A stretch of 64,000 bases of DNA from JAIBJN01 sp963847985. Its GTDB lineage: Bacteria; Actinomycetota; Thermoleophilia; Gaiellales; Gaiellaceae. Each line of letters opens with the position of its first letter. Position 1 is the first letter of the stretch. Positions 33,581-41,511 of this stretch are shown here, one piece after another. Position numbers and translations under genes: made by a program. Below the pieces are notes generated by a model, which saw only the letters and a program-made list of their open reading frames with translations, had not been told where the DNA came from and did not search any database. The DNA is taken from positions 1 through 64,000 of the forward strand of contig CAWKBS010000009.1 in the NCBI GenBank assembly GCA_963847985.1, read 5' to 3'.

Positions 33581-35056
33581 CTACGCGGCGGAACCGAAGC
33601 CGCCGCCGCCCGGCGTCTCCACGGTCACCGATTGCCCCGCCTCGAGCGCTCGAGTGACTTTGGCCGGGACGTCGTCGCCGTCGATCAGGTTCCGTCCCGG
33701 GGACCCCGGCTCACCGGCGCGAGTCCCCCCCGGCCCACGGGCCCGGCGCTCGCTGACGATCGAGACCCGGCACGGCTCGAGGGCGGTGATCTCCCTGATC
33801 ACGCCGTCGCCGCCCCAGAATCGGCCCTTGCCTCCGGATCCGAGGCGCAGCGCGTAGCGCTCGACCCGAAGCGGGTAGGCGAGCTCGAGCGCCTCGACCG
33901 GCGTGTTCAGCGTGTTCGACATGGCGACATGGACCGCCGACGGCCCGTCTGCGGTCGGGCATCCACCCTGCCCTCCCGCAATCGTCTCGTAGTAGGTGAA
34001 ACGCGCGTTGCCGAACGTGAGGTTGTTCATCGTCCCCTGGCCCTGCGCCGGGACCGGGACGGCCTGGCCGAACGCGCGGAAGAGGACGTCGGCGATGCGG
34101 CTCGAGGTCTCGACGTTGCCGGCGACGACGGCCGCCGGCGCTCGGGCGTTGACCAGCGACCCTTCCGGTGCCGAGACGGTGACCGGGGCGAAGGCGCCGC
34201 CCGACGCCGGCACGTCGGGATCGGTCAGGCAGCGGACGACGAAGTACGAGGCCGAGCGCGTCACCGCGATGGGACAGTTGAGGTTGCCGGGATGCTGCGG
34301 GTCGGTCCCCGCGAAGTCGATCGCAACCGTCTCGCCCGCGATCACGACCGTCGCGCGCACGACGAGCTCGCCTTCGGGAGCCTCCAGCACGTCCGAGGCT
34401 TCGTAGCGGCCGTCTGGGAGCTGCGCAATCGCAGCGCGCACGCGCCGCTCGGAGTAGGCGTAGAGCTCGTCCATTGCCGCTTCAACGCGCTCGCGCCCCT
34501 TCCGCTCGGCGAGCTCGTCGAGCCGCCGCTCCGCAAGCCTGTGTGCCGCGAGCTGGGCGCGCAGGTCGCCGCGCCGCTCGTCGGGGTTCCTCATGTTGGC
34601 GAGGAGGATGGTGACGACCTCGTCCGTCAGCCGGACGGGTGGGACGACGAGGCCCTCCTGGTAGAGGTCGGTCGAGCCCGCCGGAAGGCTCGCCGGCTCG
34701 GCCCCGCCGACATCCGCGTAGTGCGCTCTCGAGACCGCGTAGCCGAGCTCGGTGCGCGAGACGAGCGTGATGTCCGGCAGGTGAGTGCCCCCGGTGAACG
34801 GGTCGTTGACGACGAAGACATCACCGAGCTCGGGGTCGTGCGCCTGGACAGCCGCCACGGCTTCCGGCATCGCACCGAGGTGAACCGGGATGTGCTCTGC
34901 CTGCGCGATCATCCGCCCGTCCGGTGCGAACAGCGCCGTCGAGCAGTCGCGGCGCTCCTTGATGTTCGCGGAGAACGCCGAGCGGACGAGGACGGCGCCC
35001 ATCTCCTCCGCCACCGCTCGGAGCGCGCTGCCGACAACTTGGAGCTCGATATTCAC
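33581..35056 (-). CDS. Hydantoinase B/oxoprolinase family protein
   Basis: This 491-residue protein is the B subunit of a hydantoinase or 5-oxoprolinase pair. Seen: AVAEEMGAVLVRSAFSANIKERRDCSTALF near 10-40, then VVNDPFTGGTHLPDITLVS, and the Gly-rich end VETPGGGGFG. The enzyme opens cyclic amides (hydantoins or 5-oxoproline) with ATP; the exact substrate is unknown. The GTG at 35056 is 7 bases after the hyuA stop. It is co-transcribed with hyuA. Confidence 0.88.
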   Translation of the reverse strand: MNIELQVVGSALRAVAEEMGAVLVRSAFSANIKERRDCSTALFAPDGRMIAQAEHIPVHLGAMPEAVAAVQAHDPELGDVFVVNDPFTGGTHLPDITLVSRTELGYAVSRAHYADVGGAEPASLPAGSTDLYQEGLVVPPVRLTDEVVTILLANMRNPDERRGDLRAQLAAHRLAERRLDELAERKGRERVEAAMDELYAYSERRVRAAIAQLPDGRYEASDVLEAPEGELVVRATVVIAGETVAIDFAGTDPQHPGNLNCPIAVTRSASYFVVRCLTDPDVPASGGAFAPVTVSAPEGSLVNARAPAAVVAGNVETSSRIADVLFRAFGQAVPVPAQGQGTMNNLTFGNARFTYYETIAGGQGGCPTADGPSAVHVAMSNTLNTPVEALELAYPLRVERYALRLGSGGKGRFWGGDGVIREITALEPCRVSIVSERRARGPGGTRAGEPGSPGRNLIDGDDVPAKVTRALEAGQSVTVETPGGGGFGSAA

Positions 35057-35063
35057 AGTCCCG

Positions 35064-36809
35064 TCACCCTCTCGTGAGAACGATCGTGCTATTCCCATCC
35101 CTAGCCCCCTCCCACCCGGGGGGCAGCCAGCATGTGGCGCCCTCGAGCTCCACGACGGCCGGGCCGACGACCGACAGCGGCTCGCCGGCGGGGAGCGCGA
35201 GCGTGGGGCCGGGGGTCACTTCGGCGGTTCGCACGGCGACGAGCTCGAGCGGGCGCTCGCGCTCGGCGTAGCCGTAGCGTTCCTCGTGGGCGCGGTGGAA
35301 GGACTCCGCCGGGGCGCCGTCGAGGGGCACGGTCAACTCGAACGACTGGCCGCGGTAGCGAAGGTCGATCTCGCCGTGCCGCGGCAGGAGCCCCGCGTCC
35401 TCGAACGGGATCACGTAGGAGCGAACCCGGTCGCGTCGTTCCTCGCTCGCGACGAGGCCGAGGGCCGAGAGCACACCGGCCGCGGCGGGCACCAGCACCT
35501 TGCGGATGCCGAGCTCGTCGGCGAGCTCGCAGGCGTGCAGCGGGCCGGCGCCGCCGAACGCGACCAGCGCGAAGTCGCGCGGGTCGTGGCCGCGCTCGAC
35601 GGACACGAGCCGGAGCGCGCGCAGCATCTCCGCGTTGACGACGTCCACGACGGCCTGCGGCTCGAAGTCGCCGAGCGCGAGCTCGGCTGCCGCGCGGTCG
35701 AGCTCGAGGCCGCCGGCGAGGGTTTCCGGAAGCCGGCCGAGAACGAGATTGGCGTCGGTGACTGTGGGCTCCAGGCCGCCGCGCCCGTAGCACGCCGGTC
35801 CGGGGTCGGCGCCCGCACTGTGCGGGCCGACCCGAAGCGCGCCGCCGGCGTCCCGCCAGACGATCGACCCGCCCCCGGCGCCGACCGTCTGCAGGTCGAC
35901 GGTCGGCAGCCGGATGGGGAAGCCGCCTACGTCACGCTCGGCCGCGCGCCCCACCTGCCCGCCGACGATCAGGCAGACGTCCGTCGAGGTGCCGCCCATG
36001 TCGAGCGTGATCGCGTTCTCGACGCCGGCGAGCGCAGCGACGCGAGCGGCCCCCACGACGCCTGCAGCGGGGCCCGAGACGAGCGCGAGCGAGGGATGGC
36101 GCGCCGCGTCGGCGAGCGTGCAGACACCGCCCGATGAACGCATGACGAGCGGCTCGGCGAGGCCCGCCTCGCGGCAGCGGTCTGCGAGCGACCAGAGGTA
36201 CTCCGCCAGGACCGGCCCGAGGTAGGCGTCGACCGCCGTCGTCGACGCGCGTTCGTACTCCCGGAACTCAGGCGCGACTTCGTGGGAGGCGACGATGTGC
36301 GCGTTGGGGAGCCGCCGGCGCACCTCGTCCGCGACCAGGCGCTCGTGGGTCGAGTCCCGGAAGGAGAAGAGGAGGCAGATCGCGACCGCCTCGGCCTCGA
36401 GCTCCGGGAGCGATTCGAGGTCGAGCGGCTCGATCACCCCTTGCGGGCCGACCCGCTCGTGGACACCCACGCAGCGCTCGAGCGGGACCAGCGGCTCCGG
36501 ATGCCGATCGCACAGGCGGTAGAGGTGCGCGCGGGTCTGGCGACGCAGGTGGAGCACGTGCTCGAAGCCGGCGGTCCCGACGAAGGCGGTGCGCGCGCCC
36601 TTCCGCTCGAGCAGCGCGTTCGTGGCGATGGTCGTCCCGTGCGTGAAGCGCTCCAGCCGTGCTCCCGCCGCGCCGACCTCGGTCGCCGCCTTGACCACCG
36701 AGTGCTCCTGCGCCCGGACGGTCGGCACCTTTGCCGTACGAAGCTCGCCGTCGGTCAGGAGCACGGCGTCCGTGAAGGTGCCTCCGACGTCGATCCCGAG
36801 GATCGCCAC
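35064..36809 (-). CDS. Hydantoinase/oxoprolinase A subunit
   Basis: This 581-residue protein has an actin-like ATPase fold. It opens AILGIDVGGTFTDAVLL, has FTHGTTIATNALLERKGARTA near 60-80, and TLDMGGTSTDVCLI. It provides the ATP-using half of a hydantoinase or 5-oxoprolinase. It is a little shorter than typical 650-690-residue members. The start at 36809 sits next to a divergent-looking gap before the CGNR gene; it is the first gene of the pair. Confidence 0.9.
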   Translation of the reverse strand: MAILGIDVGGTFTDAVLLTDGELRTAKVPTVRAQEHSVVKAATEVGAAGARLERFTHGTTIATNALLERKGARTAFVGTAGFEHVLHLRRQTRAHLYRLCDRHPEPLVPLERCVGVHERVGPQGVIEPLDLESLPELEAEAVAICLLFSFRDSTHERLVADEVRRRLPNAHIVASHEVAPEFREYERASTTAVDAYLGPVLAEYLWSLADRCREAGLAEPLVMRSSGGVCTLADAARHPSLALVSGPAAGVVGAARVAALAGVENAITLDMGGTSTDVCLIVGGQVGRAAERDVGGFPIRLPTVDLQTVGAGGGSIVWRDAGGALRVGPHSAGADPGPACYGRGGLEPTVTDANLVLGRLPETLAGGLELDRAAAELALGDFEPQAVVDVVNAEMLRALRLVSVERGHDPRDFALVAFGGAGPLHACELADELGIRKVLVPAAAGVLSALGLVASEERRDRVRSYVIPFEDAGLLPRHGEIDLRYRGQSFELTVPLDGAPAESFHRAHEERYGYAERERPLELVAVRTAEVTPGPTLALPAGEPLSVVGPAVVELEGATCWLPPGWEGARDGNSTIVLTRG

Positions 36810-36847
36810 GGGGCACGTCTAGCAGGCGGGCGGGACGCTGCCCTCCC

Positions 36848-37384
36848 TCACGCGGCGTGGCGGCGCCGGTACGACCGCGCCTTCGTCCGGTTTCCGCACA
36901 CGGCCATCGAGCACCAGCGGCGCGAGCGGTTGCGGGCGTGGTCATAGAACGCCCAGCCGCAGCGGTCGGCCTGGCAGGCCTTCAGCCGGCTCCAACTCCC
37001 GTCCGCCATCGCCGCGGCCACGATCGCGACGAGCCTTCCGAGGGCTCCGTCTACACCGGCTGCTCGCGGCTCCAGCCGCACGCCTCCGGAGGCATCGAAG
37101 TGGACGGCGAGGCGCGCGCGCTCCGCGGCCCGGCTGAGCGCGACCGCCGACTCCGTGCGCACGTTCATCCAGTTGTTCTCGAGCAGCAGTCCGCGGAGGG
37201 CCTCGCGAAGCTGACGCGCGGCGTGGAGGTCGGCCGGACCGGCCGGACCGCCGCCGAGGCGGTGCTGCTCGAGCCAGCCCGTCAGGGCGGCGGGGCTCGA
37301 GAGCTCGTCGTCGCCGTCCGCCAGGTCGACCGTGTTCACGAAGAGCCGGACGAGCTCGAGCTCTCCCGGCGCGTTGTCACTCAT
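36848..37384 (-). CDS. CGNR zinc-finger regulator
   Basis: This 178-residue protein has an N-terminal helical ABATE-like domain (about 8-125; LRLFVN-type strand VRLFVNTVDL) and a C-terminal CGNR zinc finger: Cys at CQADRC, then RWCSMAVCGNRTKARSYRRRH. This fold binds DNA and is common in actinobacterial stress regulators. The ATG at 37384 is preceded by AGAAGG. It is divergent from the cupin gene, sharing a 50-base intergenic region, and may regulate it. Confidence 0.9.
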   Translation of the reverse strand: MSDNAPGELELVRLFVNTVDLADGDDELSSPAALTGWLEQHRLGGGPAGPADLHAARQLREALRGLLLENNWMNVRTESAVALSRAAERARLAVHFDASGGVRLEPRAAGVDGALGRLVAIVAAAMADGSWSRLKACQADRCGWAFYDHARNRSRRWCSMAVCGNRTKARSYRRRHAA

Positions 37385-37434
37385 AACCTTCTATGATAGA
37401 TCACTGGTTAGCGAACGAGCAACGGAGGTTCTGC

Positions 37435-37845
37435 ATGGCCGCCGCGCCCTACCGTGTCGCGCACGTATCCGAGATCGTAGAGCCCCTCGCCGAAGAGCCG
37501 GGCAATGCCTCCTGGCGCGCCGTGCGCCGGCACTTCGACATCGGTTCCTTCGGCGTCGCGGCGTACACGGCCCGCGCCGCCGGCGACGTCTTCACGAGCG
37601 ACCACACGGAGGCTGACACCCGCCATGAGGAGCTCTTCTTCGTCGCCGCCGGACACGCCGCGATCAGGGTCGGCGAGGAGACGGTGGACGCCCCGGCGGG
37701 GACGTTCGTCTACGTCGGCGACCCCGAGGTCGTGCGCGGGGCGACCGCCATCGCACCGGACACAACCCTCCTGGCGGTCGGCGGCGAGCCCGGCAAGGCC
37801 TTCGAGGTCTCGTCGTGGGAGAAGCAGGCCGCCGGCGATGACTAG
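37435..37845 (+). CDS. Cupin-domain protein
   Basis: This 136-residue protein has strands and the metal-site motif DHTEADTRHEELFFVAAG followed by EETVDAPAGTFVYVGDPEVVRG. It resembles small quercetinase-like or sensor cupins. The ATG at 37435 follows GGAGG at 37424-37428, and the longer frame from 37393 is rejected. The next gene overlaps its end by 8 bases, so translation is coupled. Confidence 0.82.
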   Translation: MAAAPYRVAHVSEIVEPLAEEPGNASWRAVRRHFDIGSFGVAAYTARAAGDVFTSDHTEADTRHEELFFVAAGHAAIRVGEETVDAPAGTFVYVGDPEVVRGATAIAPDTTLLAVGGEPGKAFEVSSWEKQAAGDD

Positions 37846-38773
37846 CGGGGCCTGGAGCGCCGAGCTCGCCCTCGCGGGCGCCGGCGGAGAGCCGGTCGAC
37901 CTCTGGCGGTCGATCCAATCCCATGGCCTCGTCGACCTGCCGCCGATGCGGATCGACGAGGAGGCCCGCGCGCTCGAGATCACCGTTCCACTCCGAGGAG
38001 CCCGGCCGCGTACGGTCAGGATCGCCGAGGGGAAGAAGGGGCACGCTCTCGTCACCGTCGTCGGCCGAACCCCGGGAGCCAGTGCCGCGGACGCCGTCCT
38101 CGCTGCGGTCTCGCACGTCCTCCGCCTGGACGAGGATCTGTCGGGCTTCTACGAGCTCGCGCGGGCCGATCCCGACCTCGCCTGGGCCGCCCGGGGCGCC
38201 GGCCGCCTAGTGCGAAGCCCGACCGTGTTCGAGGAGGTCGTGAAGACCATCTGCACGACGAACTGCGCGTGGTCGGCGACCGAGCGCATGGTCGGCGCAC
38301 TCGTCGAGCACCTCGGCGAGCGTGCCGCCGGCGCAAAGGACGGGCCCTACAGCCGCGCCTTCCCCACTCCGCAGGCGATGGCCGCCGCGGACGAGGATTT
38401 CTACCGTGACGTCGTGCGCTCCGGTTACCGGGGGGCGTTCCTCCGCTCACTCTCGGCGGACGTCGCGTCGGGGGCGCTGGACCTCGAAGCGCTTGGGGAT
38501 GCCTCGCGGGAGGAACTGCCCGACGACGACCTCGCCGAGCGTCTCCTCTCCCTCCCAGGCGTGGGGCCCTACGCCGCGGCGCACATCATGATGCTCCTCG
38601 GCCGCTACTCCCGGCTCGTGCTCGACTCGTGGACGCGACCGAAGTACGCGAGCCTCAACGGTGGGAAGTCCGTCAAGGATGCGACGATCGAGCGTCGCTT
38701 CCGCCGGTACGGCCCGTACGCCGGGCTCGCGTTCTGGCTCCTCCTCACCCACGACTGGGCTCCGGACGCGTGA
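37838..38773 (+). CDS. HhH-GPD DNA glycosylase-like protein
   Basis: This 311-residue protein has an N-terminal beta-rich domain (about 1-95), then helices beginning VVKTICTTNCAWSATERMV, and the helix-hairpin-helix LLSLPGVGPYAAAHIM followed by a conserved Asp (VLDSWTR), the usual catalytic position. It probably removes alkylated bases, as AlkA-type 3-methyladenine glycosylases do. The ATG at 37838 overlaps the cupin stop; azlC overlaps the end of this gene (GTGA). Confidence 0.85.
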   Translation: MTSGAWSAELALAGAGGEPVDLWRSIQSHGLVDLPPMRIDEEARALEITVPLRGARPRTVRIAEGKKGHALVTVVGRTPGASAADAVLAAVSHVLRLDEDLSGFYELARADPDLAWAARGAGRLVRSPTVFEEVVKTICTTNCAWSATERMVGALVEHLGERAAGAKDGPYSRAFPTPQAMAAADEDFYRDVVRSGYRGAFLRSLSADVASGALDLEALGDASREELPDDDLAERLLSLPGVGPYAAAHIMMLLGRYSRLVLDSWTRPKYASLNGGKSVKDATIERRFRRYGPYAGLAFWLLLTHDWAPDA

Positions 38774-39426
38774 CGGAGGCGCGCTACCGCGACGGGGCGA
38801 AGAGGATCGCCCCGATCGCACTTGCCGCGCTCGCGTTCAGCATCTCGTTCGGCGTGCTCGCCCGGGCCGCGGGCATCGGCTCGGTGGAGGCGATCGTCAT
38901 GTCCGCGACGGTCTTCGCCGGCTCGGCGCAGTTCGCGATCGTCTCGATCCTGGCAGCCGGTGGCGGGATCGCCTCCGCCGTCCTCGCAGCCACGCTCCTG
39001 AACGCGCGCTATGCGCCCATCAGCGTCTCGCTCGCGCCGGTCTTCGCCGGCGGCCGGCTGCGGCGGCTGCTCGAAGCCCAGCTGATCGTGGACGAGTCCT
39101 GGGCGATGTCGCGGCGCCCTGACGGTCGCTACGACCGCCGGCTGCTCGTCGGCGCTGGCCTCGTTCTGTACGCCTGCTGGGTCGGCGGCACCGTCATCGG
39201 CGCGCTTGCGGGCGAAGCGCTCGGCGATCCTGCCGACCTCGGCCTCGACGCAGCCTTCCCGGCGCTCTTCCTTGCCATCCTCGTGACCCAGGTCCACTCG
39301 CGGCGCGGGCTGGCAGCGGCCGTCCTCGGAGGCACGATCGCGCTCGCCCTCATCCCCGTCGCGCCGGCCGGCGTCCCCATCGTGGCGGCCGCCGCGGCCT
39401 GCCTCATCGGCTGGAGGCGCCCGTGA
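38770..39426 (+). CDS. azlC: AzlC-family branched-chain amino-acid exporter subunit
   Basis: This 218-residue protein has about six or seven helices. Seen: ALAFSISFGVLARAAGIGSVEAIVMSATVFAGSAQF near 15-50, an AzlC mark, then LLNARYAPISVSLAP. With AzlD it exports branched-chain amino acids or analogues. The GTG at 38770 overlaps the glycosylase stop by 4 bases. AzlD follows with a 4-base overlap. Confidence 0.92.
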   Translation: MTEARYRDGAKRIAPIALAALAFSISFGVLARAAGIGSVEAIVMSATVFAGSAQFAIVSILAAGGGIASAVLAATLLNARYAPISVSLAPVFAGGRLRRLLEAQLIVDESWAMSRRPDGRYDRRLLVGAGLVLYACWVGGTVIGALAGEALGDPADLGLDAAFPALFLAILVTQVHSRRGLAAAVLGGTIALALIPVAPAGVPIVAAAAACLIGWRRP

Positions 39427-39731
39427 ACGACGTCTGGATCGTCATCGGGGTCGTCGCCGCCGCGACCGTCGCCCTCAAGGCGGTCGGCCCCGTGCTCCTC
39501 GGAGGGCGGCCGCTGCCGGACCACCTGACCGGGATCGTCGAGCTCCTCGCCCCTGCGCTCCTGGCCGCGCTCGTCGTCACCCAGGTGGTCGGAGGGGACG
39601 AGGAGATCGTCCTCGACGCGCGCCTCGTCGGGCTCGGGGCGGCCGTCGTGGCGATCCTGCTGCGGGCGCCGCTGCTCGCAGTCGTCGTGGCGGCCGCCGC
39701 GGCCACGGCGTTCGTCCGGCTGCTTGCCTGA
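39423..39731 (+). CDS. azlD: AzlD-family small exporter subunit
   Basis: This 102-residue protein has about four helices, with the family motif GPVLLGGRPLPDHLTGIVELLAPALLAALVV. It partners with AzlC in amino-acid export. The GTG at 39423 overlaps azlC (GTGA). The shared promoter of the secreted-protein array starts 8 bases after its stop. Confidence 0.9.
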   Translation: MNDVWIVIGVVAAATVALKAVGPVLLGGRPLPDHLTGIVELLAPALLAALVVTQVVGGDEEIVLDARLVGLGAAVVAILLRAPLLAVVVAAAAATAFVRLLA

Positions 39732-39738
39732 GGCGTTC

Positions 39739-39791
39739 TTGACAGCTGGGGAGAGGCCGTTAACACTGCCAGGGCAAGTCAGGGAAGGGGG
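39739..39791 (+). promoter_or_regulatory. Promoter/leader module, copy 1 (before array gene 1)
   Basis: TTGACA (39739-39744) is followed 17 bases later by AACACT (39762-39767). Right after this comes the conserved motif ACTGCC-AG-GGCAAGTCAGGGAAGGGGG (39765-39791). TGCC and GGCA can pair. The same order recurs before the other three paralogs. Confidence 0.6.
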
Positions 39792-39877
39792 AGTTGTTGC
39801 CGAGCATCCCAGTCGGTGGGCACCGGCCTCCGGGTGGCGGCCTGGCGTGCGCTCCTCCGCGTAACTAGGAGGTGCCA

Positions 39878-41317
39878 ATGCGATTCCGAGCACTCATGGT
39901 CCTGGCGGCTGTTGCAGTTGGTCTGCTCACCCTGTCGGCCGGGGCGAACCCGAAGAAGCCGTCCGTCCCCGCGGCCAGCACGTTCGAGACGAAGAACCTG
40001 AGGGCGGTAGGCCACTCGTTCTTCCCCAACACCCCAAACCTTCCCGGGCTGACTTTCACAGCCAACTCGGATCTGGCGTTCTGGGGCAAGCTCGCGTTCC
40101 AGGGGCACTACACCGGTTTCCGCATCGTTGACGTCTCGAAATCGAAGAACCCGAAGCAGATCTCCTTCACGGAGTGCGTCGGCAACCAGGGCGACGTGGT
40201 GGTCTGGGGCGACATCCTCGTGCGCTCGTGGAACGCTCCGGCGACCGGCACCGGCACGACGCTGCTCTCGTGCGACGGTGAGCCCGTACCGCTGGGGTTC
40301 GAAGGCTTGCATGTCTTCGACATCAGCGACCTGTCGAATCCGGAGCTCATCGGGGAGGTGGAGCTGAGCGCGAGGCCGATGGCGTCGAGAGCGCTCCAGA
40401 ACGGCGCACTCGGCTGTGGCTCGCACACCGCGACGCTCGTCCCGGACAAGAAGAACGACCGGCTACTGCTCTACAACCAGACGTCCGGCGGCCCGTGTCC
40501 GTTCATCTCCATCATCGAGATTCCGCTCGACGCTCCGGAGGACGCGAAGTGGCTCCGCGACGAGCCGCTCGAGGAGGCCGACGCCTGTCACGACTCCGGC
40601 GTCATCCTCGGCAAGGTGAAGATGCTCACCTGCGCGAGCCATGACCACGCGAACGTCTACAGCCTGGGCGGCAAGCGGGGCGGCTCGCTCGACGACCCGA
40701 AGTTCCTCTACACGATCTCGGAGGAGGGCGTCTGCAACGAGCCGGGTAACCCGCTGTGCAACGGGAACTGGCACTCCGCCGCGTTCACATGGGACGGCAA
40801 GGTCATCATCCTCGGCTGGGAGCCGGGAGGCGGCTCGTCGCCGGAGTGCGAGGCGACCGATCCCGACGTCAAGAAGAGTTGGTTCTTCTACGACGCAAAG
40901 GACGGATCGAAGCTCGGTCAGTTCGTCCTCCCACGGCCGCAGACGGCTACGGAGAACTGCACGATCCATAACTACAACGTCGTGCCCACGAAGAAGGGCT
41001 ACATCCTCGTGGGCGGCAACTACCAGGCTGGGATCAGCGTGGTCGACTTCTCGAAGCCGAGCAGGGCGAAGGAGATCGCCTACGCCGACCCGGCGCCGCT
41101 CGTCCCAACGCAGCTCGGCGGAGACTGGTCCACCTACTGGTACAACGGCGACATCTACCAGTCGGACATCACCCGCGGCCTGCTCGTCTGGGATCTGAAG
41201 AAGAACATCGGCAAGACGGAGAAGCTCCGCCATCTGAATCCGCAGACGCTGGAGTTCTCGCTCGGCAAAGACCGCAAGCGCGACAACGACAAGAAGGGCA
41301 GGAAGGACAGGGACTAG
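39878..41317 (+). CDS. Secreted LVIVD/propeller-like repeat protein (array gene 1)
   Basis: This 479-residue protein has a Sec signal (FRALMVLAAVAVGLLTLSAGA). The mature part repeats blocks such as NSDLAFWGKLAFQGHYTGFR, the segment FRIVDVSKSKNPKQIS, then GNQGDVVVWGDILVRSWN, HDSGVILGKVKMLTC, HSAAFTWDGKVIILGWEPGG, TIHNYNVVPTKKGY, and GGDWSTYWYNGDIYQSDITR. These fit a multi-bladed propeller of LVIVD-type repeats, with many paired Cys that could be disulfides. The tail is a Lys/Asp-rich stretch. Function is unknown; a surface or extracellular role is inferred. The ATG at 39878 follows AGGAGG; a GTG at 39872 overlaps that site and is rejected. Confidence 0.85.
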   Translation: MRFRALMVLAAVAVGLLTLSAGANPKKPSVPAASTFETKNLRAVGHSFFPNTPNLPGLTFTANSDLAFWGKLAFQGHYTGFRIVDVSKSKNPKQISFTECVGNQGDVVVWGDILVRSWNAPATGTGTTLLSCDGEPVPLGFEGLHVFDISDLSNPELIGEVELSARPMASRALQNGALGCGSHTATLVPDKKNDRLLLYNQTSGGPCPFISIIEIPLDAPEDAKWLRDEPLEEADACHDSGVILGKVKMLTCASHDHANVYSLGGKRGGSLDDPKFLYTISEEGVCNEPGNPLCNGNWHSAAFTWDGKVIILGWEPGGGSSPECEATDPDVKKSWFFYDAKDGSKLGQFVLPRPQTATENCTIHNYNVVPTKKGYILVGGNYQAGISVVDFSKPSRAKEIAYADPAPLVPTQLGGDWSTYWYNGDIYQSDITRGLLVWDLKKNIGKTEKLRHLNPQTLEFSLGKDRKRDNDKKGRKDRD

Positions 41318-41337
41318 CAGAATCGTCGTCGGATCGT

Positions 41338-41365
41338 AGGGAGGCCGCCGCGAGGCGGCCTCCCT
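41338..41365 (+). terminator. Hairpin terminator after array gene 1
   Basis: AGGGAGGCCGCC (41338-41349) pairs perfectly with GGCGGCCTCCCT (41354-41365) through a four-base GCGA loop, a GNRA tetraloop. It is followed by CTTTCT. It lies 20 bases after the stop of the first array gene and is a strong intrinsic terminator. Confidence 0.85.
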
Positions 41366-41380
41366 CTTTCTCGGCCGCAC

Positions 41381-41435
41381 TTGACAAGGCGGGCCTGAGG
41401 GAAAGAGACTTGCCATCTCAGGCAGGCGGAGGGGG
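41381..41435 (+). promoter_or_regulatory. Promoter/leader module, copy 2
   Basis: TTGACA (41381-41386) is followed 18 bases later by GAGACT (41405-41410), then by ACTTGCC-ATCTCA-GGCAGGCGGAGGGGG (41408-41435). It is very close in order and sequence to the copies at 39739, 43113 and 44665. It sits directly after the previous gene's terminator, so gene 2 should have its own promoter. Confidence 0.6.
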
Positions 41436-41511
41436 CCGAGCCGGCAGGCGCAAGGGACACACGCGACTTCTCCGAGTCGACTCCCTCAATAAGAGAGTGG
41501 AGGTGTTTGTG

